From positions 1-32,785 of the forward strand of contig CAYNRX010000027.1 in NCBI GenBank assembly GCA_964399965.1: 32,785 nt of DNA, given 5' to 3'. The position numbers and the translations under genes are program-made. Below are positions 24,022-32,535 of this stretch, in pieces. The DNA comes from UBA1381 sp964399965. GTDB lineage: Bacteria > Bacillota > Clostridia > UBA1381. The notes under the pieces are model-generated. The model made no database searches, was not told the DNA's origin, and saw only the letters and a program-made list of their open reading frames with translations. Every line of letters begins with the position of its first letter. Position 1 is the first letter of the stretch.

Positions 24022-25305
24022 ATGCCGGATATATCATTTGACAGGTTGACGATGGCATATTCCCAACGAGCATTCCGCGAGCTGTGCGAACGTTTCAGCC
24101 GCAGTGACAGATTGCAGGCCGTCGTTATATTTGATATTGATAATATGAGATTTTTGAACCAGCAGGGTTCGCGCAAGGACAGTGACGAATTGATAAAGGG
24201 CCTGGCAATGAGGATAAGGAGATATGCTCCCCATCCGGCCATTGTCGGACGGATCGAGGGAGATGCGTTCGGGGTATTTTTGCAGGATCCGGGGTCGGAG
24301 AAGGCCGTAACGGATTTTGTGCAGGATATAATAAACAGGGAACGCCGGTTTATAGATATAGGCGGCGGGCAGCTGCTTTTTTCCGTAAGCGCGGGAATAG
24401 CGTTCCATGATAAGAGCGATAATGCCAAAGGCATGGATATGATATACGGTGCGGAGCTGGCGTTAGAAAACGCAAAGGCCAACGGTAAAAACAAATATAG
24501 CGTTCTTACAGGAAGCACAAACCTTGATTATCAGAGGAAAATAACTATACGCAGCGAGCTAAATCGGATCATGCAAAACCATGACATACGGTATAAGTAC
24601 CAGCCGTTTTTAGAGTTTGCCAGCGGTAATATCGCCGGGGTGGAGATATTGTCGCGCATAAAGAGCAGCCGATACGGCCTGATAATGCCGTCGGAGTTTT
24701 TAAATATCGCCAGAGGCAGCGATATGATGATAGAATTTGACAGGATAACGCTTGAGCACAGCTGTAAAAAGATAAATGAATTTGACCGCGAAGGCTGCGG
24801 CGGTATTTATATTTCGGTAAATGTTTCGGGAGAGTATTTCTCCCTTGCGTCTTTTGCTGATGAAGTGATAGACTGTTTAAAAAAGTATACGGTGGGAAAA
24901 GGGAGGATTGTGATAGAGGTTACAGAAGATACCGTGATAAGAGCGGGGGACGCCGCCGGGACGGCAGAAAAGCTGGCAGAGTGCGGCGTGGAGCTGCATA
25001 TGGACGATTTTGGGCGAGGCTTTTCCAATATGGCGCAGATACAGAAAATACCGTTTGCTGCGCTTAAGCTGGATAAATCATTGGTGGACAATATATACGG
25101 CAGCGGAAGAGTGCTGTTGAAAAAGAGTATAGAGATGGCTAAGGATCTGGGAATGAAGGTCATAGCCGAGGGGATCGAAAATAAAGAGCAGTATGAAACG
25201 CTTAAGGAAATGGGCTGCGATCTGGGCCAGGGCTTCTTGATAGGGAAACCCATGGTATTTGAGGAAACTGTAAAATATTTGCATGAGCGCAGCAGTGGGA
25301 ACTGA
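24022..25305 (+). CDS. GGDEF-EAL protein: degenerate GGDEF, intact EAL phosphodiesterase
   Basis: A 427-residue protein without membrane segments. The N-terminal GGDEF domain (about 1-165) keeps the FDIDNMRFLN metal region but its signature is EGDAF (79-83) instead of GGDEF, so cyclase activity is unlikely; it may sense GTP. The EAL domain (about 175-425) keeps the catalytic set: E208 (EIL), N267, E299, D328-D329 (DDFGRG), K349, E383 and Q403. It should hydrolyse c-di-GMP to pGpG. The start is ATG 24022 behind AAGGAG. A palindromic repeat separates it from the co-polymerase/EAL gene, and it runs into the pyruvyl transferase gene with a five-base gap. It is the likely local phosphodiesterase for the polysaccharide machine. 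Confidence 0.87.
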   Translation: MPDISFDRLTMAYSQRAFRELCERFSRSDRLQAVVIFDIDNMRFLNQQGSRKDSDELIKGLAMRIRRYAPHPAIVGRIEGDAFGVFLQDPGSEKAVTDFVQDIINRERRFIDIGGGQLLFSVSAGIAFHDKSDNAKGMDMIYGAELALENAKANGKNKYSVLTGSTNLDYQRKITIRSELNRIMQNHDIRYKYQPFLEFASGNIAGVEILSRIKSSRYGLIMPSEFLNIARGSDMMIEFDRITLEHSCKKINEFDREGCGGIYISVNVSGEYFSLASFADEVIDCLKKYTVGKGRIVIEVTEDTVIRAGDAAGTAEKLAECGVELHMDDFGRGFSNMAQIQKIPFAALKLDKSLVDNIYGSGRVLLKKSIEMAKDLGMKVIAEGIENKEQYETLKEMGCDLGQGFLIGKPMVFEETVKYLHERSSGN

Positions 25306-25310
25306 TAGAC

Positions 25311-26354
25311 ATGAAAGTGCTTTTAAAGATATACTCAGTGCTTAACTGGGGCGATGATATGTTTGCGTATATCGTTGCCAAGAGATATCCGAAAGTAAAA
25401 TTTGAAATAAAGGTCTGGGGAGATATCAGCAAATATGATAGATTCGCTGCTTCCTGCCCCAATATTGCAATACGGGCGTATGAAAATCTGCCTGCGAGGA
25501 TATTTAGGAAACTGGGGATGGAAAAGGCGGAGCTGATCGCCGACAGCATGGGCTACAAGGCACTGGTGTGGGTAGGCGGTTCACTGTTTATCGAATCGGA
25601 CAAGACCGATTATCAGGCTTTGGAGAAGCTCCGGCGTATGATAAGGCTTTTTAGAAAAAGAGGAGTGTATGTCTTGTGCGTCAATTTCGGCCCTTACAGG
25701 ACCGAGGGATTTTTGTCGTTATGCCGGGAGATATTTACGTATTGCCGTGATATTTGCTTCCGCGAGCAATATTCATATGAAATGTTTCGGGATTTACCGG
25801 CTGCGCGGCTTGGCGCCGATGCAGGGTTTTTGATGAGGAGAGAGCGCAGAGTGAAGCCGGGAACGCTGGGGATATCGCTGATAGATCTTGATATACGGCC
25901 GAAACTTACAAAATACAAAAAGGAGTATTTTGCGTTTTTAAAGAGATTGGCACAGGAGAACGAGGGCGAAACGACGCTGTTTTGTTTCTGTGTGGCAGAG
26001 GGCGACAGAAAAGCGGCTGAAGCTCTGGCAGCAGAGATCGGAGCCGGGGTGAAAATACGGGAGTATGTCGGTGATATTGAGGAATTTGCGGACGATTGGC
26101 TGTCGATGGAGAAGGTGGTAGCTACCAGATTCCATTCGATATTGCTGTCTGCGGCAAACGGAGTAGAGTGCATCCCTGTGATCCATAGCGAAAAAACCGC
26201 CCATGTGATAACAGATATGAGTTTATATAAAAATGCGGTGCGGATCGGTGAGAAGATGGAACATAGAGGGTATGAGGTCGCCGTTCTGCCGGAGATAGAT
26301 ACGGATGGGATTTTCCGTGCCATCGATGAGAGGTTTGGTCGAAATGATTTGTGA
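25311..26354 (+). CDS. Polysaccharide pyruvyl transferase family protein
   Basis: Adds pyruvate ketals from phosphoenolpyruvate to sugars of cell-surface polymers (CsaB/PssM family). The 347 residues show the family marks: NWGDDMFAYIVAKRYP near the N-terminus, VWVGGSLFIESD, and the conserved C-terminal ATRFHSILLSAANGV followed by PVIHSEKT. Pyruvylation gives the polymer acidic groups; in Gram-positive walls it also creates the ligand for SLH domains. That link to the SLH protein at 1417 is attractive but only an inference. The end overlaps the next gene by 11 bases. Confidence 0.78.
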   Translation: MKVLLKIYSVLNWGDDMFAYIVAKRYPKVKFEIKVWGDISKYDRFAASCPNIAIRAYENLPARIFRKLGMEKAELIADSMGYKALVWVGGSLFIESDKTDYQALEKLRRMIRLFRKRGVYVLCVNFGPYRTEGFLSLCREIFTYCRDICFREQYSYEMFRDLPAARLGADAGFLMRRERRVKPGTLGISLIDLDIRPKLTKYKKEYFAFLKRLAQENEGETTLFCFCVAEGDRKAAEALAAEIGAGVKIREYVGDIEEFADDWLSMEKVVATRFHSILLSAANGVECIPVIHSEKTAHVITDMSLYKNAVRIGEKMEHRGYEVAVLPEIDTDGIFRAIDERFGRNDL

Positions 26355-27342
26355 TAAGATAAGTATTGTGGTGCCGGTCTTTAATGAGATAAACGGTCTT
26401 GAAAGATGCGTTGGCCAGCTTTTGGCGCAGACGTATCCGGAAAAAGAGATAATCCTTGTGGACGACGGGTCGACCGATGGGAGCGGAGAGCTGTGCGATA
26501 GGCTGGCGGAAGAATACTTTATAGTACGCTCGATAAGGAAGGAACGCTGTACCGGCGTGTCAGATACGCGTAATAGAGGGATCAAGGCCAGTGAGGGAGA
26601 ATTTGTGGTCTTTGTCGATGCGGACGACGAGGTAGATGTGGAATTTTTATCCTTGCTGCGGGAAAATTATACGGATAATTCAATGATCATCTGTAGCGTG
26701 GTCCAAAAGTATGAGGATGGGACCGAATTATGCCCGATGTGGGAGGATAAAGAAGAGATAAGTACGGTATCGTCGTCAGAATTTATGCGGGTAAGTGAAA
26801 AAGTAAATAATTTTTTTACACCCTGCAACAAGATATTCCGCATTGATATCATACGCAGAAATGGTATTGAGTTTAAAAAGGGATTTGCCAACGGTGAGGA
26901 CAGGCTGTTTGTGCTTGAGTATATCGTTCATACAAATAAGCTGACGATGATAAACAGGCCGTTATACACATATCACGTTCCCCGGCAGAGACGGGCGCGG
27001 TATAATGACGGCAGGCAATTCGATATATTTTTGGAGATGCACCGAAAAGCCCTTTCCGCATTAGGCGCGCGCGGTGATTATCCAATAGTGCTGGCGCAGC
27101 TGTCGGCGATGTTTCTTGATAATTTCTGGGGAGTGGGATTGTGCGAAAGATCATTCCTAAAGAAGCTTCGGGTGGTACGGGGGCTGTTTAAAAGTAATAC
27201 ATATAAAGAAATAAAAAAGGGGCTGTATAAACAGGTAGAACTGCCGTTTTATGCGGCGGCCGTGCGTACGGGAAGTCCGTTTGTAGTGTGTTCATATCTG
27301 CATATCGCCTGCAAACGGGCGGAAAGGAAAAGGAAGAAATGA
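26344..27342 (+). CDS. Glycosyltransferase family 2 protein
   Basis: A 332-residue GT-A transferase. It begins MICDKISIVVPVFNEINGL at ATG 26344; the longer opening at 26305 lies wholly inside the pyruvyl transferase gene. Motifs include EIILVDDGSTDGSGELCD, SDTRNRGIKASEGEFVVFVD and the metal-binding DADDEVD, plus NGEDRLFVLEY in the acceptor half. The C-terminal part is basic and of the type found in capsule-cluster GT2 enzymes. Its last codons overlap the flippase start by ATGA. The sugar transferred is unknown. Confidence 0.85.
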   Translation: MICDKISIVVPVFNEINGLERCVGQLLAQTYPEKEIILVDDGSTDGSGELCDRLAEEYFIVRSIRKERCTGVSDTRNRGIKASEGEFVVFVDADDEVDVEFLSLLRENYTDNSMIICSVVQKYEDGTELCPMWEDKEEISTVSSSEFMRVSEKVNNFFTPCNKIFRIDIIRRNGIEFKKGFANGEDRLFVLEYIVHTNKLTMINRPLYTYHVPRQRRARYNDGRQFDIFLEMHRKALSALGARGDYPIVLAQLSAMFLDNFWGVGLCERSFLKKLRVVRGLFKSNTYKEIKKGLYKQVELPFYAAAVRTGSPFVVCSYLHIACKRAERKRKK

Positions 27343-28826
27343 AGATCGACCAGCTCAAAGCGGGAGTTATATTGTCATACGTTTCGATATTCCTCTCCAG
27401 CGCCGTATCTGTGGTGTATACGCCTATCATGCTGCGCATATTGGGGCAAAGCGAGTATGGCGTATACAGTATAGCTTCAGCCACGGTATCATATCTGGGA
27501 CTGCTAAATTTTGGCTTTTCCACGGCTTATACACGATATTTTGCCAGGGCAAGGGGCGACGCCAAAAAGGAAGCGGAGCTAAACGGGATGTATTTGGTGA
27601 TGTTTTCGGTGATCGGCCTGATAGCTCTGGTGGCAGGCTCGATCCTGGCTGAATGCTCTCCGCTGATATTTTCGCAGAAGCTTTCCCCGGCTGAGGTTTC
27701 GACAGCGAGGATACTTATCTATATCCTAACGGTACAGACTGCGCTCGGTTTTCCGATGAATTTGTTTTTCTCGTATATAATCATAAACGAGAGGTATTTT
27801 ATGTTAAAGGGCTTAAACGCCCTGCAAACACTGGTAAATCCGTTTGTGATACTTCCGGTCTTGCTTTCGGGCGGCGGATCGGTGGGAATGGTGACGGCTT
27901 CTCTTTTGGTGACGGTCGTTGTTTGGATATTGAACATAGTCTACAGCTTAGGGAACTTGAAAATGAAATTTGCATTTTCCGGCATGAGCAGGGAGATGTT
28001 TCGTGATATAGGGACGTTTTCGGCTTTTATCTTTTTAAACTCCATAACCGATCAGATAAACTGGGGAGCTGACAAGTATATACTTGGTATAGTAAAGGGG
28101 GCGGAAGCGGTCGCGGTATATTCCATAGGTTCGCAGTTTCATACCTATTACATGAATTTTTCCTATGCGATATCGGGGGTATTCACTCCGCGGGTAAACA
28201 GGCTTGTCGTTGAAGGGAGCCGGGAGGTGGAACTGCTTTTCCGGCGCGTGGGCAGGATACAATTTTTGGTGCTGTCGCTGATAATGAGCGGTTTTGTGCT
28301 GTTTGGCCGGGAATTTATCGCTCTGTGGGCAGGAGAGGGCTATGAGCAGTCGTATCCAACGGCGTTGTTCCTTATGCTGCCGCTGACGATACCGATGATA
28401 CAGGTGATAGGGCTGGAGATACAGCGGGCGCGAAATATGCACAAGTTTTATGCTGTAGTGTCCATTTTCATGAGCCTTGCCAATATTGCTATCAGTATAC
28501 CCTTGAGCAGCAGGTTTGGAGCAGCGGGAGCAGCGGCCGGTACCGGTGCCGTTATTCTCATTGTCAATGGTATAATTATAAATTGGTATTATCAATATCG
28601 TATGGAGCTTGACATGAAAGCCTTTTGGAAAGGCATACTGAAGCTGGTTCCTCCCCTGATACTGCCGGTTCTGGTGGGATTACTATTAAACGGCGTTCTG
28701 CCTGGGGGCGGTTGGGGTAAGCTGGTAATAAAATGTGTGCTTTATACGGCGGTATTTGCGGGATCAATGTGGTTATTTGGTATGAATGATGAGGAAAAGA
28801 GACATTTATTGAAAAAAATTCGGTAA
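27339..28826 (+). CDS. Wzx-type polysaccharide flippase
   Basis: A 495-residue MOP/PST superfamily membrane protein that would move lipid-linked repeat units across the cytoplasmic membrane. It shows about fourteen hydrophobic segments and the family-like opening LSYVSIFLSSAVSVVYTPI followed by LGQSEYGVYSIA. NQ-type and charged residues in the middle (DQINWGADKYILG) are typical. The start is ATG 27339 (ATGA overlap with the GT2 gene, ribosome site GGAAGAA); the opening at 27288 is internal to the previous gene. It fits the Wzy/Wzx logic of the locus. Confidence 0.87.
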   Translation: MKIDQLKAGVILSYVSIFLSSAVSVVYTPIMLRILGQSEYGVYSIASATVSYLGLLNFGFSTAYTRYFARARGDAKKEAELNGMYLVMFSVIGLIALVAGSILAECSPLIFSQKLSPAEVSTARILIYILTVQTALGFPMNLFFSYIIINERYFMLKGLNALQTLVNPFVILPVLLSGGGSVGMVTASLLVTVVVWILNIVYSLGNLKMKFAFSGMSREMFRDIGTFSAFIFLNSITDQINWGADKYILGIVKGAEAVAVYSIGSQFHTYYMNFSYAISGVFTPRVNRLVVEGSREVELLFRRVGRIQFLVLSLIMSGFVLFGREFIALWAGEGYEQSYPTALFLMLPLTIPMIQVIGLEIQRARNMHKFYAVVSIFMSLANIAISIPLSSRFGAAGAAAGTGAVILIVNGIIINWYYQYRMELDMKAFWKGILKLVPPLILPVLVGLLLNGVLPGGGWGKLVIKCVLYTAVFAGSMWLFGMNDEEKRHLLKKIR

Positions 28827-28841
28827 AACAGGCGGTCCCCC

Positions 28842-28870
28842 TTGCTTAAACGGGAGATATGTTGTATAAT
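28842..28870 (+). promoter_or_regulatory. Internal promoter before the GtrB-like gene
   Basis: TTGCTT (28842-28847), a 17-base spacer and TATAAT (28865-28870). It lies inside the longest frame of the next gene and argues for the start at 28925. Confidence 0.5.
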
Positions 28871-28924
28871 TACGATAAGCGGTTAGAGCTTTACGAAAAA
28901 TATTTTGGATTCGGAGAGAAAACA

Positions 28925-29920
28925 ATGGCAAACAAAGCAGTAAATTTGTATATAGTAGTTCCGTGCTATAATGAGGAGGCAGTGCTTTATGAGACCTGCC
29001 GCCAAATGCGCGGGCTTTTGGAGAGAATGAAGGGCGATGGGCTGATAAATGATGATTCGCGGATAGTATTTATCGATGACGGCAGCAAGGATAAGACTTG
29101 GAGCATTATTGACGAGCTTTCGGACAAGTACCGCGAGGTCGCCGGGGTGAAGCTGGCGGCTAATGCCGGTCACCAGAACGCGCTCTACGGAGGGCTGATG
29201 ACGGTGCGCAACGACTGCGATTGCACGATATCTATCGACGCCGATCTACAGGACGACATAAATGTGATCCCTCAAATGGTGGAGAAATTCATCAACGGCT
29301 GTGATATAGTATACGGAGTGCGCAACAAGCGTGATACAGATACATTTTTCAAGCGGACAACGGCAGTCGGCTTTTACAAGCTGATGGAGAAAATGGGCGT
29401 AAAGACCGTGTATAACCATGCCGACTTTCGCCTGATGAGCAGACGGGCGCTGGAGGCTTTCAGTCAGTATCCGGAGAGGAATATGTTTCTAAGGGGCATA
29501 GTGCCGACTATAGGCTATAAGACCGACTGCGTGTATTATGACCGCAAGGAAAGGTTCGCCGGTGAATCCAAGTATCCTCTGAAAAAGATGATATCCTTCG
29601 CTTTTGATGGGATAACCTCGTTCAGCATCAATCCCATAAGGCTGATAACCGGAGTGGGAGCGGTTGCCTGTGCGATAGGTATTGTATACGGGATATATGC
29701 GATCGTGCAGAAGATACTCGGCCATACGACTGTCGGCTGGGCGTCAATGATTTGCTCTATATGGTTTCTGGGCGGCCTGCAAATGGTATCGATAGGATTG
29801 GTCGGCGAGTATATAGGCAAAATATATAAGGAGGTAAAACGCCGTCCGCGTTTTATCATAGAGGCATATAAGAACGATAATACTCCTCAGGAGAAGAATA
29901 GCGAGGAAGAAAATCAGTGA
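28925..29920 (+). CDS. GtrB/DPM1-like polyprenyl-phosphate glycosyltransferase
   Basis: A 331-residue GT2 enzyme of the dolichol/undecaprenyl-phosphate type, which charges a lipid carrier with one sugar at the cytoplasmic face. Key segments are YIVVPCYNEE, IVFIDDGSKDKTW, NAGHQNAL and SIDADLQDD (metal site), then RKERFAGESKYPLKKM before two C-terminal membrane segments (about 245-270 and 280-305). This ending is typical of GtrB, CsbB and related proteins. The start is ATG 28925 behind GGAGAG and downstream of an internal promoter. The lipid-linked sugar may decorate the polysaccharide outside the cell or a wall polymer. It overlaps trxB by four bases. Confidence 0.87.
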   Translation: MANKAVNLYIVVPCYNEEAVLYETCRQMRGLLERMKGDGLINDDSRIVFIDDGSKDKTWSIIDELSDKYREVAGVKLAANAGHQNALYGGLMTVRNDCDCTISIDADLQDDINVIPQMVEKFINGCDIVYGVRNKRDTDTFFKRTTAVGFYKLMEKMGVKTVYNHADFRLMSRRALEAFSQYPERNMFLRGIVPTIGYKTDCVYYDRKERFAGESKYPLKKMISFAFDGITSFSINPIRLITGVGAVACAIGIVYGIYAIVQKILGHTTVGWASMICSIWFLGGLQMVSIGLVGEYIGKIYKEVKRRPRFIIEAYKNDNTPQEKNSEEENQ

Positions 29921-30828
29921 TGTATGATGTTGTTATTATAGGAGGAGGGCCGGCAGGGCTTTCAGCGGCAATTTATGCTGCCCGCGGCGGTATGAAGACG
30001 GCAGTAATTGAAAAACTGGCCGGCGGCGGGCAGATACTCAGGACTAATGAGATAGACAATTATCCGGGCTTTTTTGACGAGCCGAGCGGCGTGGAGCTGG
30101 CTGATTCCCTTATGCGTCATGCCCAAAAGTTTGATATAGAATTTAAGACTGAAACGGTCAAAGAGATAGAAGCGGCGGATGAAGCGGTGAAGATCATACG
30201 TACTCGGAAAAACACCTACCAGACGCGGACGATAATTTTTGCCACGGGGGCCAATCCGCGAAAGCTGGGGGTGCCGGGGGAAGAGCGGTTTTCAGGCTTG
30301 GGAGTGTCGTATTGCGCGACCTGCGACGGAGCGTTTTTCCGCGGTCAGCCGGCATTGGTGGTAGGCGGCAGCAATACGGCCTTTGAGGACGCGGTATATC
30401 TGGCGGGATTTTGCTCTAAGGTGTATCTGGTGCACAGGAGCGAGAAGTTCAGAGCTGATGCGGCTCTTGTAAGAGCAGCGAAGGCCAGCCCTAAAATAGA
30501 GATCATCACCAATACGGTGCTTAAGGAGATAATAGGGGAGACGGCAGTTACGAATGCGGAGATCTTTTCCGCGGGCGAAAGCCGGATGCTGGAGGTATCG
30601 GCGGTATTTATCGCCGTAGGCGTAGTGCCGGAATCGTCGCTTGCTTCAACGGTAGTTGAGGTGACGAGCGGCGGCTTTGTAAGCACGGACAGAAATATGC
30701 AGACGAGCGTGCGCGGGATATATGCAGCCGGTGACGTGCGCGATACGCCGCTCAGGCAGATAATCACAGCCGTGGCCGATGGAGCGGTAGCGGCGGTTTC
30801 GGCGATGAATTATATAAATGCGGGGTAA
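29920..30828 (+). CDS. trxB: Thioredoxin reductase
   Basis: FAD-dependent, NADPH-type disulfide reductase of 302 residues that keeps thioredoxin reduced. The FAD Rossmann motif GGGPAGL lies at the start, the redox pair C132-A-T-C135 is intact, and the second nucleotide-binding motif reads VGGSNTAFEDAVYLA. The NADPH-binding arginine pair is HRS instead of the usual HRR, so NADH or another donor cannot be excluded. The C-terminal FAD motif IYAAGDVRD is present. The start TGATG overlaps the stop of the glycosyltransferase gene, a tight coupling between functionally unrelated products. An amidohydrolase gene follows after three bases. Confidence 0.88.
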   Translation: MYDVVIIGGGPAGLSAAIYAARGGMKTAVIEKLAGGGQILRTNEIDNYPGFFDEPSGVELADSLMRHAQKFDIEFKTETVKEIEAADEAVKIIRTRKNTYQTRTIIFATGANPRKLGVPGEERFSGLGVSYCATCDGAFFRGQPALVVGGSNTAFEDAVYLAGFCSKVYLVHRSEKFRADAALVRAAKASPKIEIITNTVLKEIIGETAVTNAEIFSAGESRMLEVSAVFIAVGVVPESSLASTVVEVTSGGFVSTDRNMQTSVRGIYAAGDVRDTPLRQIITAVADGAVAAVSAMNYINAG

Positions 30829-30831
30829 GCG

Positions 30832-31992
30832 ATGAAGCTGATAAAAAACGCTAAGGTATATACAATGGCGGGAGCGGTGTATGAAAAGGGAGCAGTGGCA
30901 TTTGACGACAAGATACGGTATGTAGGAGAGGAGAGGTATATCCCTAAAACGGACTATGAGGAGATCATAGACGCCGGAGAAAGCTATGTATTGCCGGGGC
31001 TTATCGATGCTCACTGTCATGTAGGGATGTTCGAGGATGGTCTGGGCTTCGAGGGAGATGACGGTAACGAGGATACCGACCCGGTAATGCCTCAGCTGCG
31101 GGCAATAGATGCGGTGAACCCGTTTGACCGCTGCTTTGAGGACGCATACCGCGCGGGAGTGACAACGGTGCTGACGGGGCCGGGCAGTGCGAATCCGGTC
31201 GGAGGGCAGTTTGCCGCTGTAAAAACGCGTGGGATATGTATAGACGATATGGTGATAAAGGCTCCGGCGGCAATAAAGATTGCTTTAGGAGAAAATCCCA
31301 AGTCGGTATACGGGGACAAGGAAGAGACTCCCAATACAAGAATGGGTATTGCGGCCATGATCCGTGAAGTGTTTGCTAAGGCGAAGGAGTATGAGCGTCA
31401 GCTGCGGCTTTATGAGGAGGATCCGGCAGAAAACGATAAGCCGGATTTTGATATGAAACTTGAATCGTTGATACCGGCTTTGAGACGGGAGATACCGGTC
31501 AAGGTTCATGCACACCGCGCTGACGATATATGCACAGCGATCCGGCTGGGCAGGGAATTTGGACTGTGGATAACGATAGAGCACTGTACCGAAGGGGCGA
31601 AGATCATCCCTATACTAAAACGCGAGAATATGCAGGTGATGCTGGGGCCGACGTTTACTGACAGGAGCAAGCCGGAGCTTAGGGAAATGACATTTGCGAC
31701 CTATAAAGAGCTGTCAGAAGCGGGCGTCCCGGTGGCGATAATCACCGATCACCCGGAGATACCGATAGAACGGCTGCCGCTGTGCGCTGTGTTTGCTGTA
31801 AAATACGGTATGGATGAACAGAAGGCGTTGGAGGCGATAACGATAACGGCCGCTAAAAACTGCGGGATCGCCGACAGGGTGGGAAGCCTTGAAACGGGCA
31901 AGGATGCGGATATATGTATATTCACCGAGCTGCCGACGCGGTTTGAAGCGGAGGTTTTGTCGGTGTTCATCAACGGAGAAAGAGCAGTGTAA
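30832..31992 (+). CDS. Amidohydrolase (imidazolonepropionase-related)
   Basis: A 386-residue metal-dependent hydrolase with a TIM-barrel fold of the COG1228-like group. Expected metal and catalytic residues are visible: D59-A-H61-C-H63 after the composite N-terminal beta domain, H226/H228 (KVHAHRADD), H251 (IEHC), and D306 (ITDH). It ends with the typical GSLETGKDADICIF segment and a return to the beta domain. There is no signal peptide, so it is cytoplasmic. The substrate is unknown; imidazolonepropionase itself is unlikely without other histidine-degradation genes nearby. It lies directly behind trxB and before the DtxR-type regulator gene. Confidence 0.82.
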   Translation: MKLIKNAKVYTMAGAVYEKGAVAFDDKIRYVGEERYIPKTDYEEIIDAGESYVLPGLIDAHCHVGMFEDGLGFEGDDGNEDTDPVMPQLRAIDAVNPFDRCFEDAYRAGVTTVLTGPGSANPVGGQFAAVKTRGICIDDMVIKAPAAIKIALGENPKSVYGDKEETPNTRMGIAAMIREVFAKAKEYERQLRLYEEDPAENDKPDFDMKLESLIPALRREIPVKVHAHRADDICTAIRLGREFGLWITIEHCTEGAKIIPILKRENMQVMLGPTFTDRSKPELREMTFATYKELSEAGVPVAIITDHPEIPIERLPLCAVFAVKYGMDEQKALEAITITAAKNCGIADRVGSLETGKDADICIFTELPTRFEAEVLSVFINGERAV

Positions 31993-32013
31993 AACTTAAG
32001 CGAGGTGACAAAA

Positions 32014-32382
32014 ATGGCTATCCATGAATCGGGGGAGAATTATCTGGAAACGATACTCTTGCTGCGTCAGCGGAAGGGATATGTCAGATCGATAGATATT
32101 GCTAATGAATTGGGATTTTCAAAACCGAGCGTGAGCCGTGCCATGAGCATACTTAAGGAAAACGGGTATGTAGTGAGTGATCAAAACGGGCAGATAGAGC
32201 TGACAGATTCGGGTCGGGAGATCGCCGAAAAGATATATGAGCGCCACAAGATACTTACACGGTGGTTGGTGTCGATAGGGGTGTCAGAAAAAACAGCGGC
32301 TGAAGACGCCTGCCGAATAGAGCACGTTATCAGCCAGGAAAGCTTTGCCAGAATAAAAGAGCATGTGCTCAAATGCCATTGA
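32014..32382 (+). CDS. DtxR/MntR-family metal-dependent regulator
   Basis: A 122-residue DNA-binding repressor. The winged helix covers about residues 5-65, with recognition helix KPSVSRAMSILKENGYV. The dimerisation and metal-binding half has the expected ligands E8, E12, H78, C100, E103 and H104. The Cys at 100 (ACRIEH) matches the iron-type site of DtxR/IdeR (ACRWEH) rather than the Glu of MntR, yet the protein stops right after this domain without the SH3-like third domain. The start is ATG 32014 with GAGGTG upstream; GTG 32005 is part of the ribosome site. It probably answers to Fe(II) or Mn(II). Targets are not visible. Confidence 0.85.
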   Translation: MAIHESGENYLETILLLRQRKGYVRSIDIANELGFSKPSVSRAMSILKENGYVVSDQNGQIELTDSGREIAEKIYERHKILTRWLVSIGVSEKTAAEDACRIEHVISQESFARIKEHVLKCH

Positions 32383-32436
32383 TAAGGTGAGGATGCGGAG
32401 ATGGAAGGGAGTAGATGATTAAAAGGAGATTGGCCA

Positions 32437-32535
32437 ATGCATATAAAATATGGTCTTTTAGCCAAAGACAAAAAAGGGAGCTGCTGTGATTTTGGCAGCT
32501 CCTTTTTATGCAGGAAATCAGTATGTAAATTCTAA
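32437..32535 (+). CDS. Possible tiny Cys-rich peptide
   Basis: A 32-codon frame, starting MHIKYGLLAKDKK and holding four cysteines, begins at ATG 32437 with AAAGGAG eight bases upstream. It runs straight through the terminator hairpin at 32471-32507, which argues against real coding. I record it only because the ribosome site is good. Confidence 0.15.
   Translation: MHIKYGLLAKDKKGSCCDFGSSFLCRKSVCKF
32471..32509 (+). terminator. Terminator of the trxB-amidohydrolase-regulator unit
   Basis: GGAGCTGC pairs with GCAGCTCC, flanked by A-run and T-run (AAAAAG.../...CTTTTTATG), with a one-base bulge. It closes the long plus-strand gene series. Confidence 0.8.

Noticed and set aside
28859..28924. 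N-terminal extension of the GtrB-like protein from ATG 28859
   Set aside because: A TTGCTT-17-TATAAT promoter overlaps it, and the family homology begins after ATG 28925, which has its own ribosome site.
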